From the NCBI RefSeq assembly GCF_036637135.1, contig NZ_JAVWNC010000019.1, positions 1 through 39,011 on the forward strand: 39,011 nt of DNA. The letters run 5' to 3'. The position numbers and the translations under genes are program-made. The DNA is from Anaerorhabdus sp036637135 (GTDB lineage Bacteria > Bacillota_I > Bacilli_A > Erysipelotrichales > Erysipelotrichaceae). Shown here piece by piece: positions 1-7,319 of the stretch (the stretch's first letter is position 1; every line of letters starts with the position of its first letter). The notes below the pieces were generated by a model, which saw nothing but the letters and a program-made list of their open reading frames with translations, ran no database searches and was not told the origin of the DNA.

Positions 1-55
1 GTAAAACCATGAGTCTAGAAGATATCATTGAACATGCCGGTGTCAAAGGTATGAA
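1..55. repeat. Left copy of 55-bp terminal direct repeat (contig join)
   Basis: Bases 1-55 are identical to 38957-39011. An exact overlap of this size at both ends, lying inside a coding operon, is what a de Bruijn assembler leaves when it closes a circle with k = 55. It is therefore most likely not a biological terminal repeat. It shows that the genome is complete and either circular or circularly permuted, with a unit length of 38,956 bp. Confidence 0.93.
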
Positions 56-380
56 ATGGGGAGTTAGAAAAGGTGTAACTAAAGCTAAACAGAATATTGC
101 CACTAATAAAGCTAGTTCTAAACGTGAGAAATCATGGCAAGGACAGTATAAAAAACGTGGTAGCATGTCTAATGCTCAGTTGAAGACTAAGATCGAGAGA
201 TTGCGTTTGGAGAATGAGTTTAATAGACTAGCAACTGAAGCTAATGCTCCTCGAAGAAAGAAAGCCAAGATGTATATGGATAGTGTAAGTAAACTAGCTG
301 TATCATCGACTGGTAAAACTCTAGCTAAGAAAATAGCTAAGAATGTAGCGAAAGGCGCAGCTACTGCGGCGGTGGTATAA
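9..380 (+). CDS. Small basic HAGVKGMKWG-motif protein 1, putative virion component
   Basis: This 123-residue, strongly basic protein carries HAGVKGMKWGVRK at residues 9-21, followed by a Lys/Arg/Ala-rich helical body. Similar HxGxKGMKWG N-terminal motifs are familiar from phage proteins of Gram-positive hosts, usually in the head and packaging region; their role is not established to my knowledge. Its ribosome binding site (AAGGAGG, 38951-38957) lies at the other end of the window, so the gene reads through the contig join. Its ATG overlaps the stop of the adaptor gene. The next gene starts on its stop codon (TAATG) and has the same motif, so the two look like diverged duplicates. Position before the terminase and portal genes suggests a minor head protein or a protein packaged with DNA; this is inference. 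Confidence 0.8.
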   Translation: MSLEDIIEHAGVKGMKWGVRKGVTKAKQNIATNKASSKREKSWQGQYKKRGSMSNAQLKTKIERLRLENEFNRLATEANAPRRKKAKMYMDSVSKLAVSSTGKTLAKKIAKNVAKGAATAAVV

Positions 381-760
381 TGGATTATGAAAATTTAATG
401 GCACTAAGTGTGAATACTATTGAACATGCCGGTGTCAAAGGTATGAAGTGGGGTAAACGAAAAGCTACTGGTAGTACCGGTAAATCGGAAAAACCTAAAA
501 TGTCTGCTAGTCAGAAGAAACAACGAAGTGTGCAACGTAAACAGAAAGCTGCAAAATTTGCTACAAAGGTAGCAATTAAAGGATCTCAAATAGCTTTATC
601 TGCCTATGTCGCTGAAAATCTTTATGGTATGCCAATTAGTTCGGCTGCAAAAGGAGCTGCTAGAGGTACTGCTAAAGGAGTAAAAAGTAGGATGGCTAGA
701 CAACGTGAAAAACCTGTAGCAAGACCAAGAAAAGATGTTACAGAATATGCATTAAATTAG
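380..760 (+). CDS. Small basic HAGVKGMKWG-motif protein 2, putative virion component
   Basis: This 126-residue basic protein has HAGVKGMKWGKRK at about residues 16-28, after a short lead. The body is rich in Lys, Arg, Gln and Ala. A mildly hydrophobic Ala-rich stretch at about residues 54-85 may be an amphipathic helix. It begins on the stop codon of its partner (TAATG), with only a weak Shine-Dalgarno, so translation is probably coupled. The motif DNA is nearly identical in the two genes (around 27-60 and 420-455), while the rest has diverged. This suggests duplication with selection on the motif. The function is unknown. A capsid-targeting or injected DNA-binding protein is plausible from charge and context. 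Confidence 0.8.
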   Translation: MDYENLMALSVNTIEHAGVKGMKWGKRKATGSTGKSEKPKMSASQKKQRSVQRKQKAAKFATKVAIKGSQIALSAYVAENLYGMPISSAAKGAARGTAKGVKSRMARQREKPVARPRKDVTEYALN

Positions 761-769
761 GAGGATATT

Positions 770-949
770 ATGGACACTAATACTTTAATTGTATTTACAA
801 ACAACGGTCAAACGTATAATTTTCACCAGGTAACTAATTTCTTACCAACTACAACCGGATTTAAATTTGACTATATCGGAGTAGCAACTGGCGCAACAAG
901 AACTGCAGTGTTTAATAACACATCTGTAGCTGGATACGCATATATTTAA
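770..949 (+). CDS. Small 59-residue protein between head genes and large terminase
   Basis: This short ORF starts at ATG 770, with TAGGAGG ending six bases upstream, and stops at TAA 947-949. The 59-residue product (MDTNTLIVF... to ...AGYAYI) is rich in Thr, Asn, Phe and Tyr, nearly uncharged, and looks like a small all-beta protein. It fills the gap between the HAGVKGMKWG genes and the large terminase, and codon use matches its neighbours. I do not recognise the family. Its place in the head cluster and its beta character would fit a small capsid decoration or head-surface protein, but that is a guess. Gene callers with a 60-residue cutoff would miss it. Confidence 0.72.
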   Translation: MDTNTLIVFTNNGQTYNFHQVTNFLPTTTGFKFDYIGVATGATRTAVFNNTSVAGYAYI

Positions 950-966
950 ACTAGGGAGGTGATATT

Positions 967-2691
967 ATGGTTCTATCCAATACAGCGGTTCCTATTGAAT
1001 ACGCCAAATTCCGAGATTCAGTAATTCGGGGTGAAGTACCAGTCAATAAGGAAGTTTCTATGGAGATGAACCGTATAGACGCCTTAATTGCGAATCCAGA
1101 CTTTTATTACGATGATCAAGCTATTAAAGGATTCATAGATTTCTGTGAAGAAGAGATGACACTTACTGATGGTGGCGATTTAACACTATTACCGACATTT
1201 AAGCTTTGGGCGGAGTCTGCATTAGCATGGTTCTGGTTCCCTGAGATTAAAACTTACAATCAAGAACGTCATAGGTATGAAATGTTAAACGTCAAACGTC
1301 GACTCGTTAATAAGCAATACTTGATAGTTGGACGTGGAGCTGCTAAGTCAGTGTATGCCGCATTAATGCAAGCTTACTTCTTAGTTATTGACACAGAGAC
1401 AACACAACAAATCGTAACCGCACCAACAATGACTCTTTCAGAAGAAACTATGAGTCCTTTCCGTACAGCAATTGCTAGATCGAAAGGTCCTCTGTTTAAG
1501 TTTCTAACAAAAGGATCTGTCTTGTCTAATACTTACTCAAAAGTAGGACTAGCTTCTACTAAGAAAGGTATACAGAACTTTATGACAGGTTCGTGGATAG
1601 AAGTCAGACCTATGTCCATTGATAAGATGCAGGGAGCCCGTTCTAAGATGAACAGTGTTGATGAGTGGTTGTCTGGGAAAGTTAAGGAAGACGTTATCGG
1701 AGCTCTTGAGCAAGGTGCGTCCAAGATTACAGACTACTTCATCCTGGCAACAAGCTCAGAAGGTACTGCTCGGAATGGTCCTGGTGATACAATCAAAATG
1801 GAGTTATTTGACATACTAAGTGGAACGTACTACAATCCACATGTATCCATATGGCACTATAAATTGGATTCAATTGAGGAAGTTGGTAAACCAGAGATGT
1901 GGTTAAAAGCCAATCCTAACTTAGGAGCATCAGTTGGGTATCAAGCTTATCAACAAGATGTTGAAAGAGCTGAATCACAACCAGCAACTCGTAATGACAT
2001 ACTAGCTAAAAGGTTTGGTATACCAGTTGAAGGATACACCTACTTCTTTACGCACGCTGACACACTAGTACACGGACCTCAGAACTTTGATGGCATCGCT
2101 TGTACATTGGGAATCGATTTATCTCAAGGTGATGACTTCTGTGCATTCACATTCTTGTTCCCATTGGGTAATGGAGCTTTTGGTGTTAAGACTAGATCGT
2201 ATGTATCCGCATTGAAGGTTGCTAAACTTGCACCAGCAATGAAACAAAAGTACCAAGAGTTTATTAAAGAAGGTTCCTTGATTGTAATGGATGACAATGT
2301 TCTTGACATGATGAAAGTCTTCGATGACATTGACACATTCATTCAACAACACCAGTATACAATTGTATCCGTTGGTTATGACAAGTATAACGCTGCAGAC
2401 TTTATTGCTAAGTGGTGTACTGTTTATGGTGAATGGGGTGTTGATCCAGTTATTCAAGGAGCTAGAACAGAATCCGTTCCTCTAGGTGAACTTCAGATAC
2501 TAGCAAACGAAAGACTGTTATTATTTGATGAAGAACTTATGAAATTTGCTATGGGTAATGCTATAGCGATAGAGGATAACAACGGAAATCGAAAACTATC
2601 TAAGAAACGTTCAAGTGAGAAGATTGATAATGTATCAGCTTTGATGGATGCTTGGGTAGTATTCAAGAAGAATCAGGAGGCTTTCATGTAA
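967..2691 (+). CDS. terL: Terminase large subunit
   Basis: This is the motor ATPase and nuclease that cuts concatemeric DNA and pumps it into proheads. The 574-residue length is normal for the family. Walker A is GRGAAKS (residues 122-128), Walker B is NSVDEW (229-234, D232 and catalytic E233), and the coupling motif is ATSSEG (261-266). The C-terminal half has the RNase H-like nuclease fold, with the first metal-binding Asp in GIDLS (D384) and further acidic residues in IVMDDN. ATG 967 follows GGGAGGTGATATT. The stop overlaps the portal start (TAATG at 2689-2693). Unusually, the small terminase lies about 5 kb upstream on the circle, separated by the HNH, adaptor and HAGVKGMKWG genes. Confidence 0.97.
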   Translation: MVLSNTAVPIEYAKFRDSVIRGEVPVNKEVSMEMNRIDALIANPDFYYDDQAIKGFIDFCEEEMTLTDGGDLTLLPTFKLWAESALAWFWFPEIKTYNQERHRYEMLNVKRRLVNKQYLIVGRGAAKSVYAALMQAYFLVIDTETTQQIVTAPTMTLSEETMSPFRTAIARSKGPLFKFLTKGSVLSNTYSKVGLASTKKGIQNFMTGSWIEVRPMSIDKMQGARSKMNSVDEWLSGKVKEDVIGALEQGASKITDYFILATSSEGTARNGPGDTIKMELFDILSGTYYNPHVSIWHYKLDSIEEVGKPEMWLKANPNLGASVGYQAYQQDVERAESQPATRNDILAKRFGIPVEGYTYFFTHADTLVHGPQNFDGIACTLGIDLSQGDDFCAFTFLFPLGNGAFGVKTRSYVSALKVAKLAPAMKQKYQEFIKEGSLIVMDDNVLDMMKVFDDIDTFIQQHQYTIVSVGYDKYNAADFIAKWCTVYGEWGVDPVIQGARTESVPLGELQILANERLLLFDEELMKFAMGNAIAIEDNNGNRKLSKKRSSEKIDNVSALMDAWVVFKKNQEAFM

Positions 2692-3932
2692 TGGGATTTT
2701 TAGACAGATTTACACACTCATGGAAAGCGTTTCGAAGCTCTGATGAAAAGAAAGAACTAGTTACCTATGCTACGGTCGGAATGGGATCATCTAATCCAAA
2801 TTACCGAATACGAACCTCTCGGTATAAACAGTCTGACTATACTGCGGCTATATTTAACCGTATTGCTATGGATGTCTCATCAATTGCTATTCAACATGTA
2901 AAGGTTGATGAGAATAATGGGGATATTAAACTTATGAAGTCCGCATTAAATGAGTGCTTATCGGTTGAAGCTAATCAAGATCAATCTCATTTGGATTTTA
3001 TTCGTGATATGGTATATTCTATGTTTGATGATGGCGCTATAGCAGTTGTTCCAATTGATGCAACTGAAGATCCAAATATTACTCAATCATTTGACGTAGG
3101 TGCTATGCGTGTAGGAAGAATTACACAATGGTACCCAAAGCATGTCCGTGTAATGTTGTATAATGAAGAAACAGGTAACGAGCAAGAACTCTTACAAACT
3201 AAACGTGGAGTAGCAATTATTGAGAATCCATTGTATGCAGTAATCAATGGACCTAATGCAACCCTTAAACGTTTGATGGCTAAGATTGGACAACTCGATG
3301 ACATTGATGCAGCGATTGCTTCAGGTCAGCTAGATCTATTAATTCAGCTACCATATGCAGTTCGTAGTGACCTGCAGAAGGATCAGGCTAAAGAACGTAT
3401 TGATGCGATCAACGAACAGATAGCAAGTAGTAAACGTGGTATTGCGTACATTGATGGAACTGAAAAGGTTACTCAATTAAACAGACCAGTTAACAATCAG
3501 TTACTAGATCAGATCAATCAATTAACAAAACAATTCTATAACCAATTAGGACTAACGGAGAAGGTATTCGATGGTACTGCGAGTGAGTCAGAGATGCGTA
3601 ATTATTATACACGTACCATTGACCCAATAGTTTCAGTAATCATGGCCGAGTTCATTCGTAAGTTCCTAAGTAAAACAGCTAGATCTCAAGGTCAGACATT
3701 ACAAGCTTATCGTGATCCATTCAAACTTGTTCCAATTGAGAACATCGCGAACATCGCTGATACGTTTAGACGTAATACTATCTTGTCTAGTAATGAACTT
3801 CGTAAGATTGTTGGGTTCCGTCCAAGCAATGAGCCTCAGGCTGATCTATTGTACAATCCTAACTTGACCGAAGAGCAACAACAGTCACCAACTGGGTCGC
3901 CCACGCCCCCAGCCAAAGAACCGTCAAAATGA
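2691..3932 (+). CDS. Portal protein
   Basis: This 413-residue HK97-type portal protein forms the dodecameric ring at the capsid vertex through which DNA passes and to which TerL docks. I chose ATG 2691, which overlaps the terL stop and has AGGAGG at 2675-2680; a longer in-frame reading from 2652 would start inside terL without its own binding site. The N-terminus (MGFLDRFTHSWKAF) and the body rich in alternating helices with a polar, Pro-rich C-terminus (TGSPTPPAKEPS) are typical. Residues about 250-330 include the helical clip and stem region seen in portals. Position between terL and the protease-capsid gene supports the call. Confidence 0.93.
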   Translation: MGFLDRFTHSWKAFRSSDEKKELVTYATVGMGSSNPNYRIRTSRYKQSDYTAAIFNRIAMDVSSIAIQHVKVDENNGDIKLMKSALNECLSVEANQDQSHLDFIRDMVYSMFDDGAIAVVPIDATEDPNITQSFDVGAMRVGRITQWYPKHVRVMLYNEETGNEQELLQTKRGVAIIENPLYAVINGPNATLKRLMAKIGQLDDIDAAIASGQLDLLIQLPYAVRSDLQKDQAKERIDAINEQIASSKRGIAYIDGTEKVTQLNRPVNNQLLDQINQLTKQFYNQLGLTEKVFDGTASESEMRNYYTRTIDPIVSVIMAEFIRKFLSKTARSQGQTLQAYRDPFKLVPIENIANIADTFRRNTILSSNELRKIVGFRPSNEPQADLLYNPNLTEEQQQSPTGSPTPPAKEPSK

Positions 3933-3964
3933 GTGGAAAACCTAAAGTGAGGAGGTAATCGTTA

Positions 3965-5779
3965 ATGCCAGAAAGAAAGCATGACTTTGCAGGTTGGGTA
4001 ACTAAGAATGATATTCGCTGTACGGATGGGATTGTCATTAAACAAGGTGCCTTTAAAGACAACAACAAAGGTAAAGTCCCATTAGTATGGATGCATGGAT
4101 CAGGTGATGTTAAAAACGTACTTGGCCACATTCTATTACACAATCACAAAGACGGAGTTTATGGTTATGGATACTTCAATGATACAGCAGAAGCTGACAA
4201 TGCCAGAGAACTTCTTAAACACGGAGACATTAATGCAATGTCAATCGGAGCTAACAGAATTAAGAAACAAGGAACCGATGTAGTTCACGGTAATATCTAT
4301 GAAGTAAGTTTAGTTATGACCGGAGCAAATCCAGGAGCTTTGATTGAAAAAGTATTGGTCCACTCTGATGATGGTGATCGTGTTGAACCTGATAAACTTA
4401 TCATCTATAACGATCTGCTTATTCACTCAGCAGAAGATGTATTATTCCCAGAAGAAATTGAAGGAGGAAAAATTGAAATGGCAGATAAAACAGTAGGCGA
4501 GGTATTAGATACCTTAAATGAAGAACAAACAGCAGCAGTAGAAACTATGGTTGCTAGTATTATTGAAGAAATGGAAGGCGAAGATGAAACTGTAAAACAA
4601 TCAGCTATTGATGAAGCAGTAGAAGCAGCTTTACTAAAACATAAGGATGAGGATGGTAGCCAAATGAAATACAATGCATTCAATGCTCAAAAAACAACAG
4701 CAGGTGGGGTTATCTTACACAACGGAGCTGGAGAAGAATTAACACAAGCAGATGTTCTAGGAGAAGTAATGACTGGTGAGATCACTTTGAAAGATGCTGC
4801 TATTAAGCACTCAATTACTAACTTAGAAGTATTATTCCCTGATGCTAAAACTGTGGATAATGCACCAATTCTTTATCATGATCAACAAACATCTGGAGCT
4901 GCTATTGTTGCGGGTACTCGTAAATCTCCATTTGCTCGTGTTAAAACTATCATTGCTGATCTTAGTGAAGATGATGCACGTGCGCTTGGTTATATTAAAG
5001 GTAACGAAAAGCTTGAACAAATCTTCAACCTATTACACCGTGAAACATTACCACAAACAATCTACAAAAAGCAAAAATTAGATCGTGATGATATCGTTGA
5101 TATTACTGATTACAATATTATCGGATTCATCCAAAACGAAATGCGCATGATGTTAATCGAAGAATTAGGTCGTGCTATCTTAGTTGGTGATGGTCGTGCT
5201 AATTCAGATGCTAGCAAGATTAAAGAAGGAAATATCCGTCCAATCCTTACAGATGAAGGATTATTCACAATCAAGAAAGATGTTAACGGAGTTCAAGGCG
5301 TATTCGAAGCAGTTATTAAAGCTTTATCTGAATATCAAGGATCTGGTACTCCAGGACTAATCATTAACCCAACTTTACTTGCTGATATCAAATTGTTAAA
5401 AGATGATAATAACAAATTCTTATTTGGTGACATTCCTTCAACTGAAGCTGTTGCTGCTCGTTTAGGTATTAGTGGTGTTATTACTACTACATTCCTTAAA
5501 GGAGACAATGCTAATAAATTTGTGGTTGTTAACTTAAGCGATTACACTGTTGGATCAACTAAGGGTGGAGAAGTAACAACATTTGATGATTTCGATATTG
5601 ACTTTAACCAATATAAATACTTGATTGAAACTCGCTTATCTGGAGCTTTAACTATTCCTAAATCTGCGATTGCATTCACGGTTAAACCATTCTCTGCTAG
5701 CACTACGACTACAACGACTACAAAAGCAACAATTCTACCAACAACTAGCACTACGACTACAACTACTACAAAAGGTTAA
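3965..5779 (+). CDS. Prohead protease-scaffold-major capsid protein fusion with Thr-rich tail
   Basis: One 604-residue chain carries three parts. Residues 1-150 are an HK97-family prohead serine protease, with likely catalytic His44 (WMHGSG), Ser93 (NAMSIGAN) and the family-typical EVSLVMTGANPGA stretch. Residues 172-235 are acidic and helical and resemble the scaffolding delta domain. Residues 240-575 are an HK97-fold capsid protein. The C-terminus holds two Thr runs (about 580-586 and 593-602) separated by KATILP, ending in KG. An internal start with its own Shine-Dalgarno (AAGGAGG 4461-4467, ATG 4478) would yield a 433-residue scaffold-capsid chain without the protease, which could set the protease:capsid ratio. 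The Thr tail is a candidate O-glycosylation site for the next gene's product. Confidence 0.95.
   Translation: MPERKHDFAGWVTKNDIRCTDGIVIKQGAFKDNNKGKVPLVWMHGSGDVKNVLGHILLHNHKDGVYGYGYFNDTAEADNARELLKHGDINAMSIGANRIKKQGTDVVHGNIYEVSLVMTGANPGALIEKVLVHSDDGDRVEPDKLIIYNDLLIHSAEDVLFPEEIEGGKIEMADKTVGEVLDTLNEEQTAAVETMVASIIEEMEGEDETVKQSAIDEAVEAALLKHKDEDGSQMKYNAFNAQKTTAGGVILHNGAGEELTQADVLGEVMTGEITLKDAAIKHSITNLEVLFPDAKTVDNAPILYHDQQTSGAAIVAGTRKSPFARVKTIIADLSEDDARALGYIKGNEKLEQIFNLLHRETLPQTIYKKQKLDRDDIVDITDYNIIGFIQNEMRMMLIEELGRAILVGDGRANSDASKIKEGNIRPILTDEGLFTIKKDVNGVQGVFEAVIKALSEYQGSGTPGLIINPTLLADIKLLKDDNNKFLFGDIPSTEAVAARLGISGVITTTFLKGDNANKFVVVNLSDYTVGSTKGGEVTTFDDFDIDFNQYKYLIETRLSGALTIPKSAIAFTVKPFSASTTTTTTTKATILPTTSTTTTTTTKG
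4461..4480 (+). promoter_or_regulatory. Internal ribosome binding site and start within the protease-capsid gene
   Basis: AAGGAGG at 4461-4467 is followed, ten bases later, by an in-frame ATG at 4478. Translation from here would give MADKTVGEV..., that is, the acidic scaffold domain plus the capsid protein without the protease. The site falls at the junction between the two domains, where a free capsid gene would normally begin. Part of the motif could be forced by the Glu-Gly-Gly codons, so this is suggestive and not proven. Confidence 0.55.
5739..5779 (+). repeat. 41-bp direct repeat encoding the Thr-rich tail, copy 1 (capsid gene 3' end)
   Basis: Bases 5739-5779 are identical to 7990-8030, at the end of the major tail protein gene. 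Both copies are read in the same frame and encode TTSTTTTTTTKG plus the stop codon. A diverged third copy lies just upstream in the capsid gene (5697-5726, two mismatches over 30 bases to 5745-5774). The identity at DNA level, where synonymous changes would be silent, points to recent copying or ongoing gene conversion between the two structural genes. Confidence 0.95.
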
Positions 5780-5804
5780 TCATATTCTTTAGGAGGAATA
5801 GCAT

Positions 5805-6695
5805 ATGAAGATTGTATTATGTCAACCAGCAATTCAACGATTTAAATGGGAACTTGAAGTCTGTGTAACTCGGCTACAGAACTTGGGGTATATGGATATT
5901 GTACTTTTGTTCGCAGAAGTAGATGTCACAATTCCAAAGTACTTTGAAGACAAGTTCGCTGCTCAAGTATATACGTACACAGACGACAGAGAGTACATGC
6001 AGTATCAACCTAGTATTAAACCTTGGTTATGGTATAAGTATCTTTCAGAGAACCCTGAAGCGGAAGTAGGAACATATCTTTATATCGACGCCGATGTGCT
6101 TCTACGTGAAAAGCTAGACATGAGCAATCTTCCAGCTACTCCCGATACTTGGTATGCAACTGATTGTGGTGGATACTTGGATTCAAAGTATGTTAGACAG
6201 TGTGAGCGAGGGAATGAGATCTTCATGGCTATGGCAAGTATTGTAGGTGTCTCTTATGACCGGCTGGAAACTATGGATGGTAATGTTGGCGGTGCCCAAT
6301 GGGTAATCGTCAATCCAACTGCAGCGTACTGGCACAAAGTTTATCTAGATACTATATCAATCTACAAATACTTTCAAACTGTGGACAGTAACATTCAAAA
6401 GTGGACTGCAGAAATGTGGGCTCAGCTTTATAACATGTATTGGTTCAACATTGAGTGTAAAGTTAGTAAAGAATTAGACATGGCTTGGGCTACGGATCCA
6501 TTAGAGAAGTGGTCCCAGGTTAAAGTTTATCACAATGCTGGTGTAACACCTGACATGATTGACATGTTTTACAAAGGTGACTATGATGGAGGAAGATCTC
6601 CGTTTGATGAAACCTTATCACACGTCAATCCAACTAAGTGTTCCATCAAGTACGTCGAAGCTATCAAGGAGGTCAAAATGACTACAAATGGCTAA
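5805..6695 (+). CDS. Glycosyltransferase, putative virion-glycosylating enzyme
   Basis: This 296-residue protein resembles GT-A-fold glycosyltransferases that use nucleotide sugars. The metal-binding DxD is at D95-A-D97 within YLYIDADVLL, preceded by the usual hydrophobic strand. An aromatic-rich WLWYKYL segment lies at about 75-81, and GNVGGAQW at about 179-186 looks like an acceptor-site loop. There is no signal peptide or membrane segment, so it should act in the cytoplasm during assembly. It sits directly after the capsid gene, inside the head operon, with AGGAGGAATAGC before ATG 5805, so it is expressed with the capsid. The Thr-rich tails of the capsid and major tail proteins are obvious candidate acceptors. 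Virion glycosylation is documented in some mycobacteriophages; substrate and sugar here are inferred. Confidence 0.82.
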   Translation: MKIVLCQPAIQRFKWELEVCVTRLQNLGYMDIVLLFAEVDVTIPKYFEDKFAAQVYTYTDDREYMQYQPSIKPWLWYKYLSENPEAEVGTYLYIDADVLLREKLDMSNLPATPDTWYATDCGGYLDSKYVRQCERGNEIFMAMASIVGVSYDRLETMDGNVGGAQWVIVNPTAAYWHKVYLDTISIYKYFQTVDSNIQKWTAEMWAQLYNMYWFNIECKVSKELDMAWATDPLEKWSQVKVYHNAGVTPDMIDMFYKGDYDGGRSPFDETLSHVNPTKCSIKYVEAIKEVKMTTNG

Positions 6696-7002
6696 GTACG
6701 CAGGCTTGGTAGGCTATGTTACCCAAGTAGAATCATCACCAGGAATCTGGAAAGACCAAATCATCGAGAAGAAGTTACGGGGAGATGTTTTATCTCAGGC
6801 TCAGAACTTCCAAATGGGTGATAAGATCGTAGATGATTTAACAATCACAAACCGGATTAGTTTAATTATTGATCCGTATACAAAAGAGAATTCCATGAAC
6901 ATGAGGTATTTGCACTATCTCGGACTTAAGTGGAAGATCACATCTATATCAATTGTACGACCTAGATTGATTGTTACGTTGGGGGATGAATGGAATGAAT
7001 AA
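6688..7002 (+). CDS. Head closure / connector protein (DUF7253-like)
   Basis: This 104-residue protein matches in outline a widespread phage family whose members read about MAxYxGLxGY...E..PGVW...I.E+...GDV..., followed by a beta-rich core and a closing WKxTSxxxxRPRLxxxLG. Here the cues are YAGLVGYVTQ at the N-terminus, IEKKLRGDVL at about 25-35, and WKITSISIVRPRLIVTLG near the end. Such proteins sit between capsid and tail genes and plug the portal-adaptor ring (head closure role). It overlaps the glycosyltransferase stop by 8 bases and the next gene start by 8 bases. The AAGGAGG at 6666-6672 is rather far from ATG 6688, so translation may partly rely on coupling. Confidence 0.8.
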   Translation: MAKYAGLVGYVTQVESSPGIWKDQIIEKKLRGDVLSQAQNFQMGDKIVDDLTITNRISLIIDPYTKENSMNMRYLHYLGLKWKITSISIVRPRLIVTLGDEWNE

Positions 7003-7306
7003 ACAGAATCGATTAGAACTGCATGCTAAGCTTGTAGCTATTGTCAAGGACGTTTACTTTCAACCCCCTGCTAACATCTCTATGAACTATCCGTGTATTG
7101 TTTATCAACGCATTGGTGTAGATACGGATTCAGCAAATGACAAAAACTATATCCAAACAGATAGTTATCAATTAACAGTTATCGTTAAAGATCCTGAAGA
7201 TAACATCGCAGACACACTGTTGGACAGTTTCTCTAAGATAAGTATAACCTCAGCGTTTACTTTAGACAACCTGCACCACACATATTTATCATTATATTAT
7301 AAATAG
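6995..7306 (+). CDS. Tail completion / tail-terminator-like protein
   Basis: This 103-residue protein lies between the head closure and major tail protein genes, where siphoviruses place the tail terminator or tail-head joining protein. The pattern is typical: an N-terminal helix (NKQNRLELHAKLVAIV), then PCIVYQRIGVDTDSAND, then a strand with DSYQLTVIVKDPEDN, a helix, and a final strand. I chose ATG 6995, with GGGGGAT at 6981-6987, over an upstream TTG (6971) that lacks a binding site. Sequence identity to any one family is not something I can establish by eye, so the exact role within the neck is a position-based call. Confidence 0.78.
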   Translation: MNKQNRLELHAKLVAIVKDVYFQPPANISMNYPCIVYQRIGVDTDSANDKNYIQTDSYQLTVIVKDPEDNIADTLLDSFSKISITSAFTLDNLHHTYLSLYYK

Positions 7307-7319
7307 GAGGCAACAAATT

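Noticed and set aside
5697..5779. The Thr-codon runs as a simple-sequence sequencing artefact
   Set aside because: The codons are mixed (ACT, ACG, ACA) and include Ser and Lys interruptions. Both genes keep their frame to the same KG-stop end, so they look like selected coding sequence.
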